DNA of 64,000 nucleotides from Acidovorax kalamii. GTDB taxonomy: Bacteria; Pseudomonadota; Gammaproteobacteria; Burkholderiales; Burkholderiaceae_C. The stretch is taken from the NCBI RefSeq assembly GCF_002245625.1, contig NZ_NOIG01000012.1, forward strand, positions 62,001-126,000, in the 5' to 3' direction. Shown in pieces: positions 35,508 to 43,479 of the stretch. How positions within the stretch are numbered: position 1 is the stretch's first letter; every line of letters starts with the position of its first letter. The notes beneath the pieces are model-generated. The model was given only the letters and a program-made list of their open reading frames with translations, made no database searches and was not told the origin of the DNA. Both the position numbers and the translations under genes were made by a program.

Positions 35508-35915
35508 GTGAAATTCATTATCGACAACTGGTATCTGATCTTTGTTGCACTGGCTTCGGGCAGCATGCTGCTGTGGCCGGTCCTCAAGAACGCCAGTGGC
35601 GGCTCGCTGACGCCCGCACGCGCCGTGCAGCTCATCAACCGCGAAAAAGCCGTGGTCATCGACGTCTGCGAGACCGAGGAATTCGCCGCTGGCCATGTGG
35701 GCGGCGCCAAGAACGTGCCTCTGGGCCAGCTCGAAGAGCGCCTGCCCACCGTGGTCAAGAACAAGGCCCTGCCCGTGGTGCTGGTCTGCGCCAGCGGCGC
35801 CCGCGCCAACCGCGCCGTGGCCATCGCCAAGAAGCTGGGCTACGACAACGCCCAGGCCATGGCCGGCGGCCTGAAAGCCTGGCGCGAAGCCAGCCTGCCT
35901 GTGGAAAAAGCCTGA
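35508..35915 (+). CDS. Membrane-anchored rhodanese-like protein
   Basis: A 135-residue protein with an N-terminal membrane segment (IIDNWYLIFVALASGSMLLWPVL) and one rhodanese domain (AVVIDVCETEEFAAGHVGGAKNVP). The active-site Cys lies in LVCASGARANRAV. The start is GTG at 35508, with AAGG about 8 nt upstream; no ATG is suitable. It matches YibN of the conserved yibN-grxC-secB-gpsA neighbourhood. The sulfur donor and acceptor are unknown. Confidence 0.88.
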   Translation: MKFIIDNWYLIFVALASGSMLLWPVLKNASGGSLTPARAVQLINREKAVVIDVCETEEFAAGHVGGAKNVPLGQLEERLPTVVKNKALPVVLVCASGARANRAVAIAKKLGYDNAQAMAGGLKAWREASLPVEKA

Positions 35916-35993
35916 TCCGCCCCCAGTTATTCGGTCAGCGCTACGCTTGCCGCTGGTTTTTCAGCCCCACAGGAAGAAAGAGGAAGGTTTGCC

Positions 35994-36254
35994 ATGCAAC
36001 CCGTGAAGATGTACACCACCGCCGTCTGCCCCTACTGCATCCGGGCCAAGCAGATCCTCAAGTCCAAGGGCGTGGAGCAGATCGAGGAGATCCGCATCGA
36101 CACCGACCCCGCCGCGCGCAGCCACATGATGGAGATCACTGGCCGCCGCACGGTGCCGCAGATCTACATCGGCGACACCCACGTGGGCGGCCATGACGAT
36201 CTGGTGGCGCTGGACAGCCGTGGCGAGCTGATGCCCCTGCTGGGCGCCGCCTGA
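35994..36254 (+). CDS. grxC: Glutaredoxin 3
   Basis: GrxC reduces disulfides and glutathione mixed disulfides. The 86-residue protein has the dithiol site CPYC at residues 12-15 (TTAVCPYCIRAKQIL), the cis-Pro in RRTVPQIYIG, and GGHDDLVALD for glutathione binding. A GAAAGAGGAAGG ribosome binding region precedes the ATG. It lies in the conserved rhodanese-grxC-secB-gpsA order. Two hairpins follow its stop. Confidence 0.96.
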   Translation: MQPVKMYTTAVCPYCIRAKQILKSKGVEQIEEIRIDTDPAARSHMMEITGRRTVPQIYIGDTHVGGHDDLVALDSRGELMPLLGAA

Positions 36255-36264
36255 CTCCACCCCT

Positions 36265-36286
36265 GGGCGCTGCATAATGCAGCCCC
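36265..36286 (+). terminator. First hairpin after grxC
   Basis: GCTGCA (36269-36274) and TGCAGC (36278-36283) pair around TAA, with flanking GGG and CCC adding partial stem. It lies 11 bases past the grxC stop, without a T tract, and precedes a clearer terminator. Confidence 0.4.
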
Positions 36287-36291
36287 ATGTG

Positions 36292-36328
36292 CCCGCTGCG
36301 GGAGCTGCTCCCCGGCGGGTTTTGTTTT
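36292..36328 (+). terminator. Terminator or attenuator between grxC and secB
   Basis: A nested stem (GGGAG 36300-36304 with CTCCC 36308-36312, flanked by CCCGC and GCGGG) is followed by TTTTGTTTT. It ends about 33 bp before the secB ATG. It looks like a full intrinsic terminator inside a set of genes usually cotranscribed. Confidence 0.7.
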
Positions 36329-36361
36329 GCCGAAACCCCCTCGCAGAGAGACTTGTCAACC

Positions 36362-36820
36362 ATGGCCGACCAAGAAAACCCCGTGTTCCAGATTCAGCGC
36401 GTTTACCTCAAGGACATGTCGCTGGAGCAACCCAACTCCCCCGCCATCCTGATCGAGCAAGAGCAGCCCAGCGTGGACATCCAGCTCGGCGTGGAAGCCA
36501 CCCCCGTGGCCGAAGGCATCTTTGAAGTGTCCGTGACGGCCACGGTGCAGACCAAGATCAAGGACAAGACCGTGTTCCTGGTCGAAGCCAAGCAAGCCGG
36601 CATCTTCGAGATCCGCAATGTGCCCGAAGACCAGATGGGCCCCATCATGGGCATCGCCTGCCCCCAGATCGTGTACCCCTACCTGCGTGGCAACGTGGCC
36701 GACGTGATCAACCGCGCTGGTTTCCCGCCCGTGCACCTGGCCGAAATCAACTTCCAGGCCATGTACGAGCAACAGCAAGCGCAGGCCGCTGGCCAAGCTT
36801 CGCCCATCATCGCGCAGTGA
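36362..36820 (+). CDS. secB: Protein-export chaperone SecB
   Basis: SecB keeps preproteins unfolded in the cytoplasm and delivers them to SecA. The 152-residue protein has [37 protein letters not shown], the [13 protein letters not shown] strand and the [28 protein letters not shown] segment, all typical. The ATG at 36362 follows a GAGAGA sequence. gpsA follows after 219 bp that hold copy E of the GC-rich repeat and an AT-rich copy. Confidence 0.97.
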   Translation: MADQENPVFQIQRVYLKDMSLEQPNSPAILIEQEQPSVDIQLGVEATPVAEGIFEVSVTATVQTKIKDKTVFLVEAKQAGIFEIRNVPEDQMGPIMGIACPQIVYPYLRGNVADVINRAGFPPVHLAEINFQAMYEQQQAQAAGQASPIIAQ

Positions 36821-36826
36821 TGTAAA

Positions 36827-36955
36827 CACCCCCTGAGTCGCTTCGCGCCTTCCCCCTCTCTCTGCGCGCTGCGCGCTACGGGAGGGGGACGCAGCCAGCG
36901 GCCTGGCAAAGCCAGTTCCGCGGCTACCGCGCCTGGGCCGCGCCGGTTCCACGGA
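36827..36955 (+). repeat. GC-rich stop-proximal repeat, copy E
   Basis: It starts about six bases past the secB stop with CACCCCCTGAGTCGCTTCGC. It has the stem CCCCCTC/GAGGGGG around an inner GCGCGCTGCGCGC, the GGCCTGGCAAAGCCAGTTCC segment shared with copy A, and a GCGCCGGTTCCACGG end. It is the longest copy. Confidence 0.75.
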
Positions 36956-36996
36956 CGGCCGACAAAGCACAGCGCAGTGGGTCCTTGAAATTAATG

Positions 36997-37052
36997 CCAT
37001 TTTTGGCCTCTATCGCCTGATACATAAGCGCAAGCAGCTATGAAAATCATAG
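36997..37052 (-). repeat. AT-rich dispersed element carrying the gpsA start codon
   Basis: The copy runs from CCATTTTTGGCCTC to AGCTATGAAAATCATAG. The gpsA ATG (37040) and codons 2-4 fall in its AGCTAT...ATAG end, so the element provides the translation start. Confidence 0.7.
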
Positions 37053-38053
37053 TACTCGGCGCTGGCGCCTGGGGCACGGCCGTCGCCATGAGCGCGGCCC
37101 AGCACCCCGCCGGGCATGCGGTCACCCTCTGGGCCCGCGATGCAGCCCAAGCGCAGAGCATGCGCACAGAAGCGCAGAACACCCGCTACCTGCCGGGCAT
37201 CGCCTTTCCCCCTTCTCTTTCCGTGGCCGATGGCGATCTGGGCACGCTACTGCCCGGTGCCGATCTGGTCATTGTGGCCACGCCCATGGCGGCGCTGCGC
37301 GGCATGCTGCAGGCGCTGGCGGGCTGCACCGCGCCCGTGGCCTGGCTGTGCAAGGGTTTTGAAGCCGTGCCTGCGGGGGCCGATTCAGCCTCTTTTGGGC
37401 TGCTGGCGCATGAGGTGCAAGCGCTGATAGCTCCCAATTTGATAGCAGGCGTATTCAGCGGCCCGAGCTTTGCGCAAGAGGTGGCGCTGGGCCAGCCCAC
37501 CGCGCTGGTGGCTGCCAGCCCCCATGCGCAGGTGCGCGATGCGCTGGTCAACGCCTTTCACAGCCCCAGCGTGCGCGTGTATGCCAACGAGGACATCGTG
37601 GGCGTGGAAGTGGGCGGTGCGGTCAAAAACGTGCTGGCCATCGCCACCGGCCTGTGCGACGGGCTGGCGCTGGGGCTGAACGCCCGCGCCGCACTCATCA
37701 CGCGCGGCCTGGCTGAGATGACGCGGCTGGGCCTGGCACTGGGCGCGCGGCCCGACACCTTCATGGGCCTGTCCGGCCTGGGCGACCTGGTACTGACCGC
37801 CACCGGCGACCTCTCGCGCAACCGGCGCGTGGGCATGCTGCTGGCACAGGGCCAGACCCTGGCGCAGGCGGTGGAATCCCTGGGCCATGTGGCCGAAGGC
37901 GTCTACAGCGCCCGCACCGTGGTGCAGCGTGCGCAGACCCTGGGTGTGGACATGCCCATCGCCGAGGCAGCAGTGGCCCTGCTCGATGGCCGCCTGCGCC
38001 CGGCCGAGGCCGTGGCCCAGCTCATGGGGCGCGGCCCCAAGGGCGAACTCTGA
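37040..38053 (+). CDS. gpsA: NAD(P)-dependent glycerol-3-phosphate dehydrogenase
   Basis: GpsA reduces dihydroxyacetone phosphate to sn-glycerol 3-phosphate for phospholipid synthesis. The 337-residue protein has the nucleotide motif [11 protein letters not shown] near the start, [15 protein letters not shown], the catalytic Lys region [16 protein letters not shown] and [17 protein letters not shown]. Two oddities: the start codon lies inside a dispersed repeat, and codons for [10 protein letters not shown] (37419-37447) are a second in-frame copy of part of that repeat. The protein is otherwise intact. It ends the rhodanese-grxC-secB-gpsA set. Confidence 0.95.
   Translation: MKIIVLGAGAWGTAVAMSAAQHPAGHAVTLWARDAAQAQSMRTEAQNTRYLPGIAFPPSLSVADGDLGTLLPGADLVIVATPMAALRGMLQALAGCTAPVAWLCKGFEAVPAGADSASFGLLAHEVQALIAPNLIAGVFSGPSFAQEVALGQPTALVAASPHAQVRDALVNAFHSPSVRVYANEDIVGVEVGGAVKNVLAIATGLCDGLALGLNARAALITRGLAEMTRLGLALGARPDTFMGLSGLGDLVLTATGDLSRNRRVGMLLAQGQTLAQAVESLGHVAEGVYSARTVVQRAQTLGVDMPIAEAAVALLDGRLRPAEAVAQLMGRGPKGEL
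37419..37447. repeat. AT-rich element copy translated inside gpsA
   Basis: This 29-base stretch matches 25 of 29 positions of the scpA leader copy (2659-2687), with the first 15 identical. It is read in frame just before [10 protein letters not shown], a surface-loop position in the family. Confidence 0.65.
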
Positions 38054-38072
38054 CCTAGGCCGCGCCGGGGGT

Positions 38073-38759
38073 TCATCCCACCGACAGGCGCCGCAGCAGC
38101 CCTTCTTCATCGTCGGGGTGGAAGAAATACGGGTAAAAGCTGCGCTCATCGCTCGACAGCTGCGGCTGCCCGCCAAACTGGTTGATCAGGTTGCGCCCCT
38201 TTTCTGCGCTGATGTGCAGCAGCACGGCCGGTGCGCCCACCCGCTCGCACATGCGCTCCGGCCCCAGCAGGTCAAAACGCAGCATGCGCCGGTAGAACGG
38301 GGCATGGCGCGGGTTCACCTCGATGACCAGGTCGGTGGCGCGCCGGGCGCGGAAGGCCGTGATCCAGGCGATGTGAAAGATGGCGCCCAGCACATGCTTG
38401 GAGCGCACACCCGGGTCCATCGCGAGCTTGCCCATTTCGCAAATGCGCGCACCCCGCTGGCGCAGCGCAGCGATGTATTCGGGGTAATGCTCTTCTGCGG
38501 CCAGGTAGCCATCGTCCATGCGGACCGAGATCGTGCCCTGGGCCTGCCCGTCGATCTGCACCACCAGGCTGCTCATGTCGCAGTCGTGCGAAAGGGTGGC
38601 CTGCATGTTGTAGCCCCGGCTGGCATACATGCGCGCCAGCAGGCCCTGGCCCTTGCGCGAGAGGCGGATCTTGCAGGTCTTGGTTTCCGCCTGGCCCAGG
38701 CGGCTCAGGTACTCGCCGGGGTAGGCCAGCTCGACAATGGTCTGCTCTTCTGCGGGCAT
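38073..38759 (-). CDS. FeeM-like long-chain N-acyl amino acid synthase
   Basis: A 228-residue GNAT-fold protein related to autoinducer synthases. Family marks include KIRLSRKGQGLLARMYASRGY near the N-terminus, ICEMGKLAMDPGVRSKHVLGAIFHIAW, LVIEVNPRHAPFYRRMLRF and CERVGAPAVLLH. These enzymes join long-chain acyl groups from acyl-ACP to amino acids, and such genes have been linked to PEP-CTERM/exosortase systems. An IPTL-CTERM protein is encoded at 43480-44403. It is convergent with gpsA and downstream of lysA on the same strand. The amino acid used is unknown. Confidence 0.82.
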   Translation of the reverse strand: MPAEEQTIVELAYPGEYLSRLGQAETKTCKIRLSRKGQGLLARMYASRGYNMQATLSHDCDMSSLVVQIDGQAQGTISVRMDDGYLAAEEHYPEYIAALRQRGARICEMGKLAMDPGVRSKHVLGAIFHIAWITAFRARRATDLVIEVNPRHAPFYRRMLRFDLLGPERMCERVGAPAVLLHISAEKGRNLINQFGGQPQLSSDERSFYPYFFHPDDEEGLLRRLSVG

Positions 38760-38938
38760 GACAGGCTCCGTGGACGGGGACTCGCGCCCCGGCACACGAC
38801 AAGCCGGAGCGCTGGAAGCAGCCAGCGTAGCCGCATCCCGCAACACCTGCACCAACGGCCGAGGTGGCTCCCGACCAACGGTGGCGCCGCATTCGCCAAT
38901 GGCAAGGCAGAGCCGCCCCGGCGGCCCACAGCCAGGCG

Positions 38939-40183
38939 TTACAGCCCGGCTTCGAGCGCCAGCAGCTCGTCCACCGTCTGGCGGCGGCGGATCAGGCGGG
39001 CCTGGCCGCCATCCACCAGCACCTCGGCAATCAAGGGCCGGGTGTTGTAGTTGGAGGACATGCTGGCGCCATAGGCCCCAGTGTCGTGGATCACCAGCAG
39101 ATCGCCCACCTGCGCAGCGGGCAGGTCGCGCGGCAGCACCACGCCGCCATCGCCCTGGGTGAACACGTCGCCCGATTCGCACAGCGGGCCCGCCACCACG
39201 CTGGGCTGCTCTGCCGCCTGGGTACCATCGCGGCGCAGCACGCTCATGGCGTGGTAGCTGCCGTACATGGACGGGCGCATGAGTTCGTTGAAGCCGGTAT
39301 CCACCAGCACAAAGTGGTTGTTGCCCGCGTTCTTGGTGGCGCGCACCTGGCCCAGCAACACGCCGGATTCCGCCACTAGGTAGCGGCCGGGCTCGATCTC
39401 CAGGCCCAGCTTGTGGCCCACGATGGCCTCGGCCTGCTGGCGCGCGGCGTCCCACAGGCCGTGGTAGTGCTGTGTGTCCACCACCGGGTCACCACTGCGG
39501 TAGGGGATGGACAGGCCACCACCGGCCGAGATGGCGTGCAGGTCATGCCCCGCCGCATGCGCAGTGCGCACCAGGTTAACCATGGCGCCACACACTTCCT
39601 GCAGGTGGCTGTAGTCCACGCCCGAGCCGATGTGCATGTGCAGGCCCACCAGCTTCAGGCCGTGCTGCTTGATCGCCGCCAGCGCCGCAGGCAGGTCGGT
39701 GTGCCAGATGCCGTGCTTGCTGTGCTCGCCACCCGTGTTGGTCTTGTTGCTGTGGCCATGGCCAAAGCCGGGGTTGATGCGCAGCCACACCGCATGGCCC
39801 GGCGAACGCGCGCCCAGCTGGTGCAGCATGTCGATGGAGCCTGCGTTGACCGGCACACCATGCTCCACCACGCAGTCGAGCGTGGCGGCGTCGAACAGGT
39901 CGGCGGTGAAGACGATCTCCGACGGCTCGCCCCCCGCCAGATAACCTGCCGCCAGCGCACGCAGGATCTCGCCGCGCGAGACCGCATCCACCTTCACGCC
40001 CTGCTCGCGCATGAGCTTGAGGATGTGGATGTTGGAGCAGGCCTTCTGCGCAAAGCGGATGGTCTCGAAATTGGACACCTGCGCAATGCGCTGGCGAATG
40101 GTGGCCGCGTCATACACCCACAGCGGGGTGCCAAACTGGTCGGCCAAGGCCCAAAGCTGGGCGGGGGAGAAGGGGTTGGACAT
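38939..40183 (-). CDS. lysA: Diaminopimelate decarboxylase
   Basis: LysA decarboxylates meso-diaminopimelate to L-lysine using PLP. The 414-residue protein has RFAQKACSNIHIL near residue 46, where the PLP lysine aligns, and VDAVSRGEILRAL. Further marks are LRINPGFGHGHSNKTNTGGEHSKHGI, GLHMHIGSG, the SAGGGLSIPY loop, CESGDVF with the catalytic Cys, and the DTGAYGASMSSNYN end. The ATG at 40183 was chosen over an upstream in-frame start that adds 30 unconserved residues. It is divergent from a LysR-type gene, the classic regulator layout. Confidence 0.95.
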   Translation of the reverse strand: MSNPFSPAQLWALADQFGTPLWVYDAATIRQRIAQVSNFETIRFAQKACSNIHILKLMREQGVKVDAVSRGEILRALAAGYLAGGEPSEIVFTADLFDAATLDCVVEHGVPVNAGSIDMLHQLGARSPGHAVWLRINPGFGHGHSNKTNTGGEHSKHGIWHTDLPAALAAIKQHGLKLVGLHMHIGSGVDYSHLQEVCGAMVNLVRTAHAAGHDLHAISAGGGLSIPYRSGDPVVDTQHYHGLWDAARQQAEAIVGHKLGLEIEPGRYLVAESGVLLGQVRATKNAGNNHFVLVDTGFNELMRPSMYGSYHAMSVLRRDGTQAAEQPSVVAGPLCESGDVFTQGDGGVVLPRDLPAAQVGDLLVIHDTGAYGASMSSNYNTRPLIAEVLVDGGQARLIRRRQTVDELLALEAGL

Positions 40184-40267
40184 GGAAGGCTCCGAAGGCA
40201 GAAGGCGTGAACGATGCGCGGATGATGCCGCCATCCACGTATTCAGTCGAATGCTTTGATTTACGCC

Positions 40268-40284
40268 ATCCATTCAATATGGAT
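40268..40284. promoter_or_regulatory. Palindrome in the lysA-lysR intergenic region
   Basis: ATCCAT-TCAAT-ATGGAT has perfect 6-bp arms around five bases and ends 11 bp before the lysR ATG. It could be a LysR binding site or part of the lysR promoter. It does not show a strict T-N11-A motif. Confidence 0.4.
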
Positions 40285-40295
40285 ATGCTCTGTAC

Positions 40296-41255
40296 ATGAC
40301 TGGCATGACCGAGCCCCCACAGAATCACCGTACCGCCCACCGCATCACCCACCGCCACATCGAGGTCTTCCGCGCCGTGATGACCGCCGGCAGCGCCACG
40401 GGCGCGGCCGACCTCCTGCACAGCTCGCAGCCCACCGTGAGCCGCGAGCTGGCGCGGCTGGAGTCGCTGCTGGGCTATGCGCTGTTCGAGCGCGTGCAGG
40501 GCCGACTACGCCCCAACGCGCGGGCGTTGGCGCTGTGGGACGAGGTGCAACGCTCCTGGCAGGGGCTGGAGCGCGTGGTGGACCGGGCCGTGGCGCTCGG
40601 CCGGTCGGGTGCGGTGCAGTTGTCGGTGCTGTGTCTGCCCGCGCTCGCCCACGCGCTGCTGCCGGGCGCTGCTGCGCGCCTGATGCAGGCGCACCCGGGT
40701 GCACGCCTGTCTGTCACTCCACAGGAATCGCCCCTGCTCGAAGAATGGATGAGTGCCCAGCGGTTTGACCTGGGCCTGTGCGAGCAGACCACCGCCCCAC
40801 CGGGCACGCGCGCCGAAGTGCTGCTGACGCTGGACGAGGTGGCCGTGCTGCCCGCCCACCACGCTTTGGCAGGTCAACCGGTGTTGCAACTGGCCGACTT
40901 TGCCGGTGAATTCTTTGTGAGCCTGTCGGCCGACGACCCCTACCGCCGCCTGATCGACGCCCGGTTTGCCGAGGCGGGCGTGGAGCGCACATTGCGCGTG
41001 GAAACCCACAGCGCCGCCGCAGTGTGCGCCATGGTCGAGCAAGGCCTGGGCATTGCCATCGTCAACCCGGTGACCGCCCTGGCCGCCGCCAGCGACCAGC
41101 TGGTGCTGCGGCCCCTGGCATTTTCAATCCCGTTCAGCGTGACGGCGCTGCTGCCGCTGTACCGCCCGCCCTTGCCCGAGGTGGCGCCCATGCTGGAGGC
41201 CCTGCGGGCCGAAGCCGCCGCCATTGCGCAGCGCCTGGCACAACAGGATGAATAG
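40296..41255 (+). CDS. lysR: LysR family transcriptional regulator, probably of lysA
   Basis: A 319-residue regulator. The N-terminal winged helix spans about residues 18-78 (HIEVFRAVMTAGSATGAADLLHSSQPTVSRELARLE), followed by a linker helix and a two-lobed effector domain. It is divergent from lysA, as in E. coli, where LysR activates lysA when diaminopimelate is high; this role is inferred from context. Starts at 40296 or 40305 are possible. The TAG stop lies in the AGCTAT end of a repeat copy. It is convergent with coaD. Confidence 0.85.
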   Translation: MTGMTEPPQNHRTAHRITHRHIEVFRAVMTAGSATGAADLLHSSQPTVSRELARLESLLGYALFERVQGRLRPNARALALWDEVQRSWQGLERVVDRAVALGRSGAVQLSVLCLPALAHALLPGAAARLMQAHPGARLSVTPQESPLLEEWMSAQRFDLGLCEQTTAPPGTRAEVLLTLDEVAVLPAHHALAGQPVLQLADFAGEFFVSLSADDPYRRLIDARFAEAGVERTLRVETHSAAAVCAMVEQGLGIAIVNPVTALAAASDQLVLRPLAFSIPFSVTALLPLYRPPLPEVAPMLEALRAEAAAIAQRLAQQDE

Positions 41256-41310
41256 CTATTATTTATATAGCTAAAAACGCTTTACCACCGCGCGGAAACG
41301 GCCATTTTTT
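41252..41310 (+). repeat. AT-rich dispersed element carrying the lysR stop codon
   Basis: The copy begins ATAGCTATTATTTATATAGC and runs to GGCCATTTTTT. Its first TAG is the lysR stop (41253-41255). It lies between convergent lysR and coaD. Confidence 0.75.
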
Positions 41311-41341
41311 GTACAAAAAGCGGCACCAACCGCAGAGCCGG

Positions 41342-41845
41342 TCAGCCCGGCGCCGCCAGGCTGCGCACCTTGACGGCCAGCCGCTCTTCGACCGAGGGCG
41401 ACACGAACTTGGTCACCTCGCCGCCCAGCACCGCGATCTCGCGCACAAAGGTGCTGCTGATGAACTGGTACTTGTCGCTGGGCGTGAGGAACACGGTTTC
41501 CACCTGCGGCATCAGGCTGCGGTTCATCCCCGCGAGCTGGAACTCGTAGTCAAAGTCGGTCACGGCGCGCAGGCCCCGCACCATAGCCTTGCCGCCGCGC
41601 GACACCACAAAGTCGCGCAGCAGGCCCGAGAAGGGCTCGACCTGCACCTGGGGATACATCTTCACGGCCTCGCGCACCATCTCGATGCGCTCTTCCAGCG
41701 AGAACAGGGTCTTCTTGTGGTGGCCCGCAGCCACGGCCACGATCACACGTTCGAACAACTGGGTGGCCCTGCGCACCACGTCTTCATGGCCCAAAGTGAT
41801 CGGGTCAAAGGTTCCGGGGTACACGGCGAGCACGTTCTGGGCCAT
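41342..41845 (-). CDS. coaD: Phosphopantetheine adenylyltransferase
   Basis: CoaD adenylates 4'-phosphopantetheine to dephospho-CoA. The 167-residue protein has the nucleotidyl transfer motif YPGTFDPITLGH at residues 9-20, VRGLRAVTDFDYEFQ and the YQFISSTFVREIA segment. In many genomes coaD is beside rsmD; here rsmD is 10 kb away. The ATG at 41845 follows an AGGAGACAACC leader on its strand. Confidence 0.96.
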   Translation of the reverse strand: MAQNVLAVYPGTFDPITLGHEDVVRRATQLFERVIVAVAAGHHKKTLFSLEERIEMVREAVKMYPQVQVEPFSGLLRDFVVSRGGKAMVRGLRAVTDFDYEFQLAGMNRSLMPQVETVFLTPSDKYQFISSTFVREIAVLGGEVTKFVSPSVEERLAVKVRSLAAPG

Positions 41846-42019
41846 GGCTGGTTGTCTCCTGTCTGGCGAATGACGTTGGCCCCCGGCCCCCGGGGCATTC
41901 CCCCCGCAGGGCCCACCGGGCCGCGTGCGCGCATTATGCAGTGCAGTGCAACATGAACTAGCGGCGCCCATGCCAGGCCCGGCACCCCGAACGGGACAGA
42001 GCGCCCCCCAAGCAACCCC

Positions 42020-43309
42020 TCAGACCACGGGAATGTCCTGCAAGGACACCTGTCCCGGCGCCAGCAGCATCAGCCGGGCCACCAGCGCCACCAGGTCTTG
42101 CTGGCGCTGGGTGCGTGTCTTGGCCAACAGGGCGCTCATCTGGGTGCGCACCGTCGATATGCGGGAGCCACGTGCATCGGCAAAGTCCTGCGGGGTCTGC
42201 CCACGCATCAGGGCCAGCAGCAGGTCCGACTCCGACGGGCTCAGGCGGTAGGCCTGACGGGCCAGGGCCACGGCCGCCTCAGCGCCCAGGCTGCGCTCCA
42301 GCACCGCCCAGGCCACACCGGGGGCGCGGTGGTGCAGGCCCAGCGCGGCCAGATCGCTGAGCGGCAGCGTCACCAGCAGCAGACCGGCGTCTGGGCCAGG
42401 CAACTCCATACAGCCGCTGCGTCCCTGCAACGACTGCAGGAACAGCGCGCGCAGCGCCGCATCGGCCGTGCTGGCCAGCACTGGCCCGCGCTGCAGCGTG
42501 CGCAGCGCGATGCTCTCGGGCCGGGCACTCAACAGCCGGGCACGGGCATTGGCATGCAGCAGTCGGCCTGCGGTGTCAAAAAACAAAAGCCCCATGGGCA
42601 TCTGCTCCATCAGCGACTCCAGGCCCTGGGTGCGCGCGCGCAGGGCCTGCATCTCACGGTGCAGATAGGCCGCGCGCTGCACGCCGCCGAACTCAGCCCG
42701 AAAGCGGCCCACCTCTTCAGGCGCAAAGCCCTCGTCGTCGCCCTGGCGGTACACCGACAGGAACAGATTGCCTACCGGGTGCGATGCGCCCTGGCTGCCG
42801 CCGAACATGCGGGTGCCAATGCCGTACTCGCGCAGGAAGTCACTGTAGATCTCGGTACGGCGAAAGCTGCGCATGGCCTGCACTGGCGCGTCCGTCGCCA
42901 CCCAGACGCCCGCTGCAGCGCCCAGTTGCGCACGCTGCGCCATGGCGTCACCCCACAGCGGGTCTTGCAGGCGGTAGTGCGTGGCGTAGCGCTGCGCCGC
43001 CTCGGGTGTCACGCCCATGGCCAGCAACGCGGGCGCTCCGTCGCTCGATGGCGACTGCAGCCAGTAGTCAGCCACCGGGTGGGCGGCAAATTCCGCCCCC
43101 CACTGCGCCAACTGGTCCAGATCGCGGGCCAGGAAGGCGCCGCCGAGCAGGTCCGCACGAAAGCTGGCGGCATAACGGGCCAGGGCGTCGCCCCAACGCG
43201 CGTCGTCGGCGACAGAACCCAGCAGATCGCCCAAGGCTTGGTGCAACGGGGGCCTTTCAGAAAAAAACAGCGGATGGTAGGGGCAACGCTTCTGCACATC
43301 ATCCCTCAT
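42020..43309 (-). CDS. LuxR-type helix-turn-helix regulator, paralogue 1
   Basis: A 429-residue regulator. The C-terminal 65 residues are a LuxR-type helix-turn-helix (YRLSPSESDLLLALMRGQTPQDFADARGSRISTVRTQMSALL). The middle has a PAS-like unit (LMEQMPMGLLFFDTAGRLLHANARA). The N-terminal 200 residues are an unrecognised sensing region. It is a paralogue of the protein at 45532-46713, with matching PAS-like and DNA-binding parts. Its start codon lies inside an 18-bp palindrome (43301-43318), which suggests autorepression. The signal is unknown. Confidence 0.85.
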   Translation of the reverse strand: MRDDVQKRCPYHPLFFSERPPLHQALGDLLGSVADDARWGDALARYAASFRADLLGGAFLARDLDQLAQWGAEFAAHPVADYWLQSPSSDGAPALLAMGVTPEAAQRYATHYRLQDPLWGDAMAQRAQLGAAAGVWVATDAPVQAMRSFRRTEIYSDFLREYGIGTRMFGGSQGASHPVGNLFLSVYRQGDDEGFAPEEVGRFRAEFGGVQRAAYLHREMQALRARTQGLESLMEQMPMGLLFFDTAGRLLHANARARLLSARPESIALRTLQRGPVLASTADAALRALFLQSLQGRSGCMELPGPDAGLLLVTLPLSDLAALGLHHRAPGVAWAVLERSLGAEAAVALARQAYRLSPSESDLLLALMRGQTPQDFADARGSRISTVRTQMSALLAKTRTQRQQDLVALVARLMLLAPGQVSLQDIPVV

Positions 43310-43318
43310 GTGAACGAC
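43301..43318. promoter_or_regulatory. 18-bp palindromic operator-like site at LuxR paralogue 1
   Basis: ATCCCTCATGTGAACGAC matches 15 of 18 positions of the reverse complement of the perfect-armed site at 44510-44527. It overlaps the start codon of the minus-strand regulator and lies upstream of the plus-strand leucine-rich-repeat gene. Confidence 0.5.
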
Positions 43319-43479
43319 GTGTTGCGTCCAGGCACAGGCAGCGCTTGTCCTCCTTCAGGCAGAGGATGTGCGGCACCCCCTACCCGCCCTAAATTTCCGC
43401 CACAGCGCCAGCACCAGCCCCATGGTGCCGGGACTCTCCAGCGACATCCATCGCTACTTTTCAACGTTCACGCATTCAC

